Source: Theristus sp. LFF4_11 (Eukaryota > Nematoda > Chromadorea > Monhysterida > Xyalidae). From it: 64,000 nt of DNA. Both the position numbers and the translations under genes were made by a program. The DNA is taken from assembly GCA_030248135.1 (NCBI GenBank), contig JASANC010004845.1, forward strand, positions 1 to 64,000, written 5' to 3'. Position 1 is the stretch's first letter. Each line of letters begins with the position of its first letter. This document shows positions 1 through 9,825 of the stretch, piece by piece. Below the pieces are notes generated by a model that was not told the DNA's origin, ran no database searches, and saw only the letters and a program-made list of their open reading frames with translations.

Positions 1-6
1 GGTGGG

Positions 7-87
7 TACAGTCAAACTCTATAACATATCCAACTTAGCTGATTGGCTGATGCATGCTGATGCATGCTATTTAGCGGGACTGTACAA
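7..87. mobile_element. MITE-A copy (subtype with CTCTATAACATATCCAAC)
   Basis: It starts TACAGTCAAACTC and ends GACTGTA, so it is a TA-flanked inverted repeat. It is short and internally deleted. It lies in an intron and ends about 39 bp before the GPCR exon at 127. Confidence 0.6.
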
Positions 88-126
88 TGTACATTGTGCA
101 AATACTATCGCCACACGTTTCTGCAG

Positions 127-2758
127 AGATACGGCTGCAAGCTGTTCACGTTCGTGTCGCACTGTGCCGACTGCGTGGTCATGTGGTCGATCACGTTTGT
201 CTCGTTCGACCGATGCGCGGTGCTCTACCAGTTGCGTTGGTGCGGCAGACAGGCCGGGCCGGACGACTGGTGGGAAGCGGACAGACGCATCATAGCGACC
301 AGGTACTACACACTCTTGAACGATACAATGATTATTGCGCTGCACGCTAAATGAGAACTTGGCTCGCAAGTCTGATCATCCGGATCACACGTTCAATCAA
401 AATGTCCGAAGCGGTGTCCGGTGTGTTGTCCGTTTAGGTGTCCGGTCCTGTCCGGTGGGCCGGCACAAAACGTAGCTCATCAGCAGTGATTAGCGCAGCA
501 ACCCTCGCCGTGTGATGCAGCTGTGTACGTTGATTTTTCTGGACAGGACACCGCGGCGGCGGACACGACGAACGCCGGACAAACCGCTTCGGACATTTTT
601 GTTTAGCGTGTAATCAGGATCAGGCTTGCGAGATAAATTTATTCGATCGGGTCATTTTTTTCATATTTGGCAATTTTGAAAGAAGGTCAACGAGATTGCA
701 AACTAGATTATAGCTGGATTAAACTTCATTTTTGAGAAACGTTACGAAGAATTTTTCAAGTGATATTATTGTGAGCGGTGGTATAATGTCGAATAATTGT
801 AGTTTTTTTAAATGCTAGCACATGCACGTTACATCATTGTTGTTGTTGCGCAGGCAAATCTACGGTCTTCTGGTGGTGACGGTCGTGTTGAACGGCTGGA
901 TTCTAGCGGTCGCCGACGTGCGCTGGTTTCGGCGCAAGGAGAGCGGCAGCGGCATGGAGCGCGTTTGTGACGTGAACATCCACTATGAACGCTTCTACCG
1001 CGTCATGGTGTCCGTCGAGACGGTGCTGACGCTGGTCATTCCGAGTGTGCTGAATTCCGTGTTCACGATCGCCTCCATTCATCGGTACCGCCGGTGTCTG
1101 CCGTACGTCGCGCACGTGCGATTTCAGGTTCGGCTTTTTTGGACAATTATAGGGTGCGTTTGTTTCAACCTGTCACTTTTAGCACCTGAATTATAGAATG
1201 AACGGAATCGGAGTTGCAATGAGACATGTTTCAGCCCCAAAATGCGGTGTTTTTAATTTTGACCAACTCCGATCAAAACATTCGCATTTTAATTCCAAAG
1301 TTTAGCATGCTCTGTATTTTCCAAAACAAAAGTGACAGGTTTAACCAAACATAACTTTACACAGTATTGTTGGCCTGCTGATTCGCTGCTTTTGAATTGC
1401 GCGCCACTAATGAGCTCGATTGAGCCAATCCCCAGATGCCAGGATTCTAATGCCAGAATATGCACAAAACTTAAAAAAGCCATACACGCATGTTTGTACA
1501 GTTTCACAGTTCCATTCTCACAACTCACAATGGAGTACGAAAGTTTAGAGCACAATTCATACGTGTCAACGTAGGTCTAAAGGAGCATTCATGAAGCAGT
1601 ATATAGTGACCGCGTAGCTTTGATTCAACACAGCTACGTGTCACTAAACAGTGCTTCATTAATGCCGCTTAAGGCACGTTTGACCGGTTGTATGCAATAA
1701 CACGAGACCTAACGTTCCGTGCCAACGGGCCCCGTGTGGACTCGATCGGTTTTTCTTTTGCAGAAGCAAACCGAGTCGATCGATCTGACGATGACGCCGC
1801 AGGTGCAACAACAGCAAGTGAACAACACCGTGGCGGCGGCGGCGAACGGAACGCTGCATAAGTCATCATCACCGATGGTTCGCAAGCCAACGGTGCACGT
1901 GAACGTGCTGCTCGCCAATGGAGCGACACCGCAACAGCAGCAACAGCACACGCGCAAACAGCTGATCTGCACCACTAGCAACAACAACAACAATGACACT
2001 GACGAAGCGTGCATCAACGAGAACGTGTACCGTTGTGAAACACAACAACAACACGAGCAATATCACGTTCGATCACCATGTCAACAGCAACCACAAACAC
2101 GCCAGTCGCACGGCTCGTCCGCATTGACCGCCGTCGCGGCGCTGAACAGCAGGAGCAGTCACTCCGGTACGGCACTCAAATATGCTTTTTCGAACATTCT
2201 GTTGAGCAGTAAAAACTCTCCAGCAGTAACTAGTCGCAACTGTTGCATGTAAAACAGCTGCAACAGAATCTAAAAAATCGATACCAACGTTTCTGTCATG
2301 TCTTCTTGCCACTCCGCATCCCGTTCCGTTCTTCTGTCGCGTGCTGTGTGCGTTCTGCGAAACAAACCAAAGTGACATGTTCCAACCAACCAGCACCTGC
2401 AGGCAGCGTCTCGACGGCCCTGTCGTTCTCTGCCAACGAGTCCCGTCTGACGCGCACACTACTCACGCTCAGTTCGCTGTTCATCCTGCTGAACATGCCG
2501 CAGTATGTCGTGCGCATTCTCACCGCGTACGTCGAGTCGTTTCGCAGCTTCCGTCGGCCGCCGTGGTTCGAGCTGGTGGCGTTCTTCGCGTGGCTGCTCT
2601 ATTACATGCACTACGCCATACTGTTCTATCTGTACATCTTCTGGACGCCGGCCATGCGCAAACAGGTGCGTCCCACAGCGATGCGTCTGCTCGAGTGCTA
2701 CTGTATGAAGCCGCCGGCGCCCGAGACTACTGTCGCTTGGGACCCGATGTTGCGATGA
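127..2758 (+). CDS. Rhodopsin-like GPCR, 5' truncated by the window
   Basis: A class A seven-transmembrane receptor in the plasma membrane, probably for a neuropeptide or small ligand; the ligand is not identifiable. Exons are 127-302, 854-1127, 1764-2166 and 2403-2758, and all phases match. Exon 1 holds TM3 (HCADCVVMWSITFVSFDRC), exon 2 TM4 and TM5, exon 3 a 134-residue third intracellular loop rich in Gln and Asn, and exon 4 TM6, TM7 and the tail ending DPMLR. TM1 and TM2 lie before the window. The usual DRY motif reads DRC, and TM7 has no NPxxY but HYAILFYLYIFW. The family is clear from hydrophobic segments and loop order; the subfamily is not. Intron 1 carries a foldback repeat, and intron 2 carries a MITE-B and a MITE-C. 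Confidence 0.8.
362..632. mobile_element. Foldback element with GTCCGG repeats
   Basis: The left arm (CTCGCAAG, then repeated GTCCGG, from about 362) is inverted in the right arm (about 540-632, CCGCTTCGGACATTTTT then GCTTGCGAG). Each arm contains several copies of the hexamer GTCCGG. No coding capacity is seen. It lies in GPCR intron 1. A relative is at 6908-7200. Confidence 0.6.
1155..1347. mobile_element. MITE-B copy
   Basis: Terminal inverted repeats read GTTTCAACCTGTCACTTTT on the left and AAAAGTGACAGGTTTAACC on the right. It lies in GPCR intron 2, starting about 28 bp after the exon ending at 1127. Other copies are near 32625, 39033, 40187, 40755 and 60950. Confidence 0.7.
1578..1672. 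mobile_element. MITE-C copy
   Basis: A short palindrome with arms GCATTCATGAAGCAGTAT and GTGCTTCATTAATGCCGC around a loop with a TAGCT core. The same arms recur at 14490, 28975, 34675, 34902, 35018, 58426 and 63878. Confidence 0.65.
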
Positions 2759-2826
2759 ATGCTACACTTCGATGTGTATCGTATGCAATTTGCTGATTGG
2801 CTGGTGACCACACTCGTGATGCGGGC

Positions 2827-3387
2827 TCGTGTACTATTCCGGCCCGCGACATTCCGGCCCGTAGAATTCCGGCCCGCTCATTCCGGCCCGAAGAATTCCG
2901 GCCCGGCTAATTCCGGCCCGGAGTATTCCGGCACGGCGAATTTTCGCCAGCAAGAACAATATTAAACCACACGAAGTGATTTTTGGTAAATAAATTCTTA
3001 AGTGAATTGTTTTTGTTTAGAACTTGCTTGCAGTGTCTTGTTGTAGGTTCCTAATCTTAAGCCAAGCCTTTTTGATAAGGTAGAAGGGTCACAAATCCTG
3101 TTCATGATAAATTTAGTTGTAGTTTTTTTCCAAAAGGTTTCACTTTCCAAAAAAGCAAACAGGAGGAACATCATTTAAAATACACTGTAACATGTGAACA
3201 TCGATATTGTTATTTTATTATTTCATTACCAAAATCACTTCGTGTGGTTTAATATTGTTCGTGCTGGCAAAAATTCTCCGGGCCGGAATTCTCCGGGCCG
3301 GAATTCTTCGGGCCGGAATTCTTCGGGCCGGAATGAGCGGGCCGGAATTCTTCAGGCCGGAATTAGCGGGCCGGAATTGTACCCCCC
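2827..3387. mobile_element. Foldback element with ATTCCGGCCC decamer arms
   Basis: The left arm (2827-2990) is made of about seven imperfect copies of ATTCCGGCCC followed by a unique stretch. The right arm (3228-3387) is its inverted copy, with GGGCCGGAATTC repeats. The centre is about 240 bp and has no gene. It lies just downstream of the GPCR stop codon. A diverged relative is at 26090-26551. Confidence 0.75.
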
Positions 3388-4627
3388 CCGTGATGCGTGG
3401 TTTTCTGTGCAGGTCTGGACTCCGCCTAGCCACCGCAGGAATCCCTGCGCAGAAATGCATGTGTCACCAACCAACCAATCAGCTAATTGCAACGAAGAGA
3501 AACAACACTTTTGAGCAGTATAAACTTGTACGACATAATGAACAACTCAGATTTGCAGCTCATACTGTACCTTTAGGTTCGTCATCTTTTATACGTGTAT
3601 ACATTGTATGTGCATGTTGTTGAATGCCTATTTTCTCCGGGCATTACTGTGTCATTCAAAACAGCATTCATGGTTGAACTTGGTTGAACCCACTAATTTA
3701 TTCATACATTCAAACTTGCCTGTTTGTCAGGTACTATTCGACCGCTGGGACGAAAATAAAACATTTTATATGTTTTTACAACGTTTTCTATTGTTTGAGT
3801 ATTTAGCAGATGTTTGTTGTGGCTAACTTTAAATAAATGTCTCTAACTTGTAAATAAAACCGAAAAATAAAGTTTTGTTTAATAGTTCATGATGGCCCAA
3901 CGCAAAATAAAGATTACCGGAACATACTGACTGTTAGTTGTTGATACTAAACTAGTGAAGTTTTGTCAAATAAAAAAGTGTTACAGGCAGATGCTTCTTT
4001 CCATCAGCATCCTCAAAAATAATAATTCGAACTTTTGGGGCCCGAGCCATCCGCGGCACATGTCACTTTTTATAGCTTTTGCGAAACCCGTAAAATGCCT
4101 GCCGCACGCTTGCTCGCTGCAGAATTTGTTGACGTACACTGGGCTAAAGAAATTCGAATTCCCACTGCTGTAATTGCAAGTAAACATTGTTCTCGTGCAT
4201 ATCGTGCGTATTTTCATGCCGAAAAACAGCCAAATAATACTGGCACGACACAGCTGCGCTGTAAAACTGTGTGATTCTTGGTTAGTCGGACATTGTTATG
4301 AGGCTGCTCCGTGACTCGGCGGTCGGAAACGCTTTGTTAGTGTTTTTTTCTGGAAAGATTCGGCAAAGTTGTTTCGTGCTGTTTTATGTTCAACAAATCT
4401 TTTACAAACTGGTACAAACTACAGTTTTCGTAATCGACACCAACATTCCACTCTGCTTTCCATCCGATCATGAATGATGAACTGTCAGATGACCAAATCG
4501 CTGGTATGGAAAATGTAGGGTTTCTTGTGTCGGGCTGCTTTTGTGAGAAAAATTGCCCAATATCCTTAGCTCGACCATTACTGGTACTGTTGCTCGGGAA
4601 ATATGGCAAAATGTAACACCGTATACA
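3388..4627. other. Intergenic stretch without a recognised gene
   Basis: About 1.2 kb between the foldback element and the first calmodulin-like gene. Several AT-rich stretches with AATAAA-like motifs occur around 3840-3910. No conserved open reading frame was seen. The missing short first exon of calmodulin-like gene 1 may lie here or just downstream. Confidence 0.4.
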
Positions 4628-4797
4628 GTTGAGCTCTCTAAATTACAGGCAATCAGCTACGATTGGTTGGTGATCACGTGGTGAATGCTTTGGTGCAGGA
4701 CAGAAGCCGCCACCACAGCAATGTTTGCGCAGAAAGCACGCACACGTGATCACCAATGAATCAGCTGATTGCCTATAATTTAGAGTTCGTTGTATGT
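4628..4797. mobile_element. MITE-A copy
   Basis: A full palindrome (TACAGTTGAGCTCTCTAAATT to AATTTAGAGTTCG) with the typical GATCACGTG and GCAATCAGCTGATTGG arm segments. It lies upstream of calmodulin-like gene 1 and possibly in its first intron. Confidence 0.7.
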
Positions 4798-4978
4798 TGA
4801 ACCATTTTATGTAAAGGCCCATTCATGCACTAGCGCGCCTTTCAGGCGTCAGTTTAGCACGTGAAGCTGCGATGTTTTTGCGCTTCATGAATGCGTAGCG
4901 AAGGGACGCCGCGTGCAGTGACGCCAGCGCCTCAGGTTCTATGAACGAGGCTTAAAAGTCAACGCACGTCGATTGCAG

Positions 4979-6449
4979 AATTCAAGGCGGCGTTTTGCCT
5001 GTTCGACAAGGACGGTGATGGTACGGTGTCGACAAAGGAGCTTGGTACCGTGCTTCGTTCGCTTGGCCAAAATCCGACTGAACACGAACTGCAGCAAATC
5101 ATCAATGACGTGGATGCAGACGGTTGGGTTGATTGACATTTCAAATTATTCCAGTCTCAGATATTCCTGCTGATTTATCGGCGAGAATCTGTCTATGGGC
5201 CGTGTTTATCCGGTTCATGTTAACCACAAACAAACACATCGGCACTATGTACGGACACATTACAGCAGCCGCAGCGGGGTTACGATAGTGCAATAGTGCA
5301 CTGTCTACTTGGAGTTTACACACTTTGCGAAATGAGTACAGCGTGTGTTTCTTTAAACCAGTCAGATTTTTCTTTTACAAAAAGTGGCGTTTCTGATTTC
5401 AACCAAATCAAAGTATTGCCGCGTGCTCTGTATTCTACCAAAAAGTACAGTATGGCCGAATAAATGAGGCAGTCCATCAAGGCGGGATCAGTCGCAGACT
5501 AAGAGTTGTCTTTTTCAAAAATGCGAACATAATTCCCAGTCATGTGTGCAACGGAAAAAGAATGAACAGAATAGCGCGGATAATCCGTTAGTTTAAAAAA
5601 CGCGTCAAGTTTGGCACACAATTTGGTTTCTGAACGTCTTTTTTCTTACATTCAAAATTCGCGCGCTCTTTGAACCCTGAAAAAAGCTGCCATGTTTAAT
5701 CGGCCATACCGTATGATATGTTGAAGACACCTATTGTACAGCCACGTACAGAAGTGTTGTATAGAAAAGTACAGCAAGTTGAAGATCGATATGATCAAAA
5801 ATCCCAGGCAACGGCACAATTGATTTTACGGAATTTCTGGTGTTGATGGCGAGAAAGCTGCGCGAGACGGACACTGAAGAAGAAATACGGGAAGCATTCA
5901 GGGTTGGTTTTCGAAAGCAGCCCAGTCGCAATTTGTTTTCCATTCGCAACAGAAAAATTCCGATATTATTCGAAACGGTTCAAATTGAAACGGAACTCAT
6001 TTTTCGTTTCCGGTGTTCGACCGCGATGGAAACGGTTACATCTTGGCCCGGGAGCTGCAGCAAGTGATGCTCGATTTGAACGACAAGCTGACGGCGGATG
6101 AGATTGATGAGATGATACAAGAGGTGGACAAGGACTGCGACGGCAGAATTCAATACGAAGGTGAGCCACAATTATTATGGTGTATGGTACAGTCGAACTC
6201 TAAATTATAGGCTATCCGCTAATTGGTTGGTAATCAGGTGATGCATGCTTTTTGCGCAAGACTGACTCCACCTCCATAGAAATGCTTTAACAGAATGCAT
6301 GCATCCCATGTGCACCAACCAATCAGCTGATTGCCTATAATTTAGAGTTCGACTTTGAACATGATATAGCTGTTGTGGTGATAAAGGTTTATTTTCAATC
6401 TGGTCTATGTTTTTTTCCAGAATTTCGAGCCCTCATGACCATTGACTGA
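4979..6449 (+). CDS. Calmodulin-like EF-hand protein 1, first exon not found
   Basis: A cytosolic Ca2+ sensor of calmodulin type. Exons are 4979-5122, 5808-5902, 6013-6160 and 6421-6449. All four EF loops are intact: [36 protein letters not shown] and [12 protein letters not shown]. The protein ends RALMTID where calmodulin ends with MMTAK. The short start exon that phase demands (one spare base before the Glu codon) was not located. The intron before 6013 has no AG: the bases before the Val codon are TTTCCG, where AG is expected. The coding side is perfectly conserved in sense. This is a non-canonical acceptor, a sequencing error, or early decay. Introns contain a MITE-F (5446-5713) and a MITE-A. 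Confidence 0.75.
5446..5713. mobile_element. MITE-F copy
   Basis: Ends are TACAGTATGGCCGAATAAA and TTTAATCGGCCATACCGTA, inverted and flanked by TA. The inner sequence AGTCGCAGACTA is shared with copies at 7396 and 39476. It lies in intron 5123-5807 of calmodulin-like gene 1. Confidence 0.65.
6188..6354. mobile_element. MITE-A copy
   Basis: A full palindrome, starting 27 bp after the exon end at 6160, in the last intron of calmodulin-like gene 1. Confidence 0.75.
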
Positions 6450-6637
6450 TCATCACTGAACATCAAACAAACACATCTTTTTATTTTATTTTAATGGGAT
6501 CTACTAGGGAGTCACTGGGATTATTTTGAATGGCCGCATCAAGCATGAAACGAATGTCCTTTCCACATATTCTGCAAATGCAAATATGAAGTCGCGCAGA
6601 ACCAAAAGAAATGTAATATCACTAATATCCTGCTCAG

Positions 6638-8169
6638 AATACCGCGAGGCATTCTCGCTGTTCGACAAGGACGGCGATGGAACGATCTCGATCAAGGAGC
6701 TGGGCACCGTCATGAGGTCACTCGGTCAAAATCCTACCGAACACGAACTGCAGCAAATCATCAATGAGGTCGACAGTGATGGTGAGCGAATGATGAAAAG
6801 GTGCACAGAATAAACGCAGAACAAACGTAGAAGTGTACACTCCACCTGTAGAATTAGTCGAGAGCGGTGTCTTGTCTCAGAAAAAGAAGTAGTTCACATA
6901 AAAAACCATCCCACGCTAAAAAATGTCCGAACTCATGTCCGAGGGAGTCTCTCACCCGGTGTCCGGGCGTCCGCGTCGTGTTTTGTCGCGGGAAAAGTTA
7001 TTGCGCAGAATGCCGAGTATAACGAAACGTAGTAGAACTCGGCGCGGGACACGACACCAGAAGCGTGTGTTCGGACATTTTTTTGCGCGGGGGTGGTTTC
7101 GCTACTCATTACTGATGACAGTACTGACTACTATGACCAAGACGGACCGGACACCCCGACGGACAGGGCACCGGACACCATGTCGGACATTTTTATTCGA
7201 CCCAAAACAAGTCATAATGGATGGATGGAAAGACGTTGTGTTTAGAAATTTAAACAACTTTTCCACACCATAATGCAGGGAACGAGACGATTGATTTCAA
7301 TGAGTTTCTGCTGTTGATGGCACAGAAGCTGCACGACACGGACATCGAGGAAGAAATACGTGCCGCATTTCGCGTGAGAGACTTTTTTGTTGAAAGTACG
7401 GCATGGCCGAGCAAATACGTAAGGCAGTCGCAGACTATAGGAGTTGTCTTTTTTCAAGAATGCCAAGATATCCAATTCCCAATCGTGTGTGCAAAGGAGA
7501 AAGAATGAACAGAATAGCACAAAAAAGAATAAATTAGCATTAAAAACACGTCATATTTGACACAAAATGGGTTTCTGCACGCCTTTTTCGTTCATCCACA
7601 TTTCGCGCGCGCTCCTTGCACCCTGAGAAAAGCAGCCGTGTTTACTCGGCCATTCCGTGTACTTTTTTCGCAGGCCTTCGACATCAACGGCACCGGTTTC
7701 GTGCCGACAGCCGAGCTACGCGTGGTGATCATGGCGACCAACGAGGCGCGACTGACGGATGCGGAGATCAACGAGCTCATCACGGAGTTTGACACGAATG
7801 GAGACGGACTGATTCGATATGAAGGAAAATTGGCGATTTTGTTATCGGGGACTACACAGTCGAACTGTGTAAATTATAGGCTATCAGCTGATTGGTTGGT
7901 GATCACGTGTCATTCAAGCTTTCGGTGCAGTGCAGACTCCGCCTCCGCAGCAGTGCCTCGGAGAGACACTCCACCTACACTGTACCTCCATGAGCAATAC
8001 CTGCCAATCAGCGGATTTCCTATAAGTTAGCGTTCGACTGTATGTTCTCTTGAAGACTTATGTCTTTTTTTAAAGAATGGTCCCCATGAAATCATTGTTG
8101 CGACTTGAGGAGGTAAACAAAAAAATTGATCACTGTTTTTTTTCAGAATTCCGCGCCGCCATTCTGTGA
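6638..8169 (+). CDS. Calmodulin-like EF-hand protein 2
   Basis: Tandem paralogue of the gene before it. Exons are 6638-6781, 7279-7373, 7674-7824 and 8147-8169. The first two exons have exactly the lengths of their counterparts in gene 1 (144 and 95 bp). EF loops are [36 protein letters not shown] and [12 protein letters not shown]. The third and fourth are more diverged, with Asn at position 3. The C-terminus is RAAIL. The start is unclear: an in-frame ATG at 6586 reads straight into 6638, or a short 5' exon is missing. The exon end at 7824 is followed by GA, not GT, so the donor is non-canonical or mutated. A MITE-A starts 29 bp further on. Confidence 0.7.
6908..7200. mobile_element. Foldback element with GTCCG repeats
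   Basis: The left arm begins AAAAAATGTCCGAACTC and carries repeated GTCCGGG. The right arm ends CACCATGTCGGACATTTTT. It is related to the element at 362-632. It lies in intron 6782-7278 of calmodulin-like gene 2. Confidence 0.55.
7396..7661. mobile_element. MITE-F copy
   Basis: Ends are GGCATGGCCGAGCAAATA and TTTACTCGGCCATTCCG. The interior shares GGCAGTCGCAGACTATAGGA with the other copies. It fills most of intron 7374-7673. Confidence 0.6.
7854..8042. mobile_element. MITE-A copy
   Basis: A full palindrome in the last intron of calmodulin-like gene 2, starting 29 bp after the exon end at 7824. Confidence 0.75.
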
Positions 8170-9421
8170 AGATAAAAAAACGAAACATGGGATTCAAAGT
8201 TAATTCATATGCTGATGGCTGTCTCTCAGATTTCGTGTGATACCAGAACGGAACAGTATATTCATGAAAATCAATTTTGCGCACATGTTCCGTTGAGGAT
8301 GTGTTTTTTTGCTGTTTCACTTGAAAAAAAGAATAAAACCGCAACCAACAGTGGTGTATCGAAAAGTGCCGTCATATTTGCGGCGCGTCAACGTATCTTA
8401 AAATTGATATACGTATTCATTACTCAAAGTTTATTTTGTGCCAGCACAATACACAACGCACCAAGCTCTGCACCGAGCACAAATGCCAAAAAACAAGGGT
8501 CGTTGCTACCGACTTCGGGTCTCGACACGAACTTTGTCCCACGAATCATTGCTTTGATTTTTGGGAAAAACTTAGTTTGATTACGGTTTCGGGTTTCTTG
8601 TCATCTTGGATATTTTTTGTTGGACGACAAAAAAATTGCAACTGGAAAGTGTCATTCAACAGCAACCGTAATCCCGGCACTGAGGTTTTGGCACAGTAGG
8701 CCACCGTGTAAGTGACGAAGCTTCAAAAGTGTTGGCTTGTATGTCAGATACACCAATCTAATGGATTCTCACGCTTTTGTATCGAAGCAATAATATAAAT
8801 TCATGGATACATTCACTTCTGCGTTGCCATTGTCGTGGTTTTGTCATGTGAAACGATTGTGTACATTATGTATCTCTCTCTGTCCGTGGCGAAAAGTTTT
8901 TTCTTTCGATTGAAATGCAACTGACAGATACATTTATTAGATCACGTCATAAATACACTGTACATCTACCGTAGATATATACATAGATTTGTTTCGACAC
9001 CGTTTGTTGCTTATAGTTCAGAAATAAACAGTGCTTCACCCGTTTCGCTGAGTTCGTTTGTGGGCCTTGAAGAAAAAAATGTTTTTAGGGTCTGAAATGA
9101 AATAAGTGAGGCCATAATACCTCGTAATAAAAAGCTGAACTTGTTTTAACGTTAAACTTCCGAACTTATTCTTACTTCCGTACTCGATGGCGTCCGCTGC
9201 AGAACAGGAGGTACCGCTATTTTTTTGCACCCATGTTCCGAAAGTTTCAAACTTTATTTATATCGAGTCGCTCGCATAAACGCGGAGAGGTTGAAACTTT
9301 TTTAACGTTGTAATAAAATTTTCTCGATTGCAATCAATACAAGCAATAATAATATCAAGCATATCCAATACATGCAGAACAAAATTAGGCCTCACCCACA
9401 GTCACGTAGAAGTTGGCCAAC
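8170..9421. other. Intergenic stretch without a recognised gene
   Basis: About 1.25 kb between calmodulin-like genes 2 and 3. No domain or coding pattern was recognised. AATAAA motifs at about 8332 and 9022 could serve the upstream gene. Confidence 0.4.
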
Positions 9422-9806
9422 TTTCACAGTTTTCGGATGCGGCCCAAACGAAAAAATCAAATTATATAGGCTGTCGCCAATCCGAAAACTTTGGGTATAA
9501 TACTTGAAAAATGGAATTCTTTTGAGAAAACATGACTTTATTAGTTTTCTCATATCAAACATATGGCGGAAACAGCTGGTATATTCGGGCTGGACGATAG
9601 AAATATAACCGCACTGCAACCCAAACGAGAAAAAAAAAACAAATTTTTAGGTTATCGCCAATCCAGGAACTTCGGGTAATGCCCGAAAAATAGAATTCCT
9701 TTGAGAAAATATGAATGTAACTTTTAGTTTTCTCATAATGTGCATAATATGGCCAAAACAGCTGGTATATATGTTCGGGCTGCACGATAAAAAATATAAC
9801 CGCAAA
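9422..9806. repeat. Tandem duplication of about 190 bp, two units
   Basis: Two imperfect copies start near 9422 and 9614. Both contain CCCAAACGA, an A-run, TCGCCAATCC, TTTGAGAAAA, AAACAGCTGGTATAT and ATATAACCGCA. The second copy ends 20 bp before the ATG of calmodulin-like gene 3, so the unit may include its promoter. Confidence 0.65.
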
Positions 9807-9825
9807 GTTTTTTCAGGAAGTCAAA

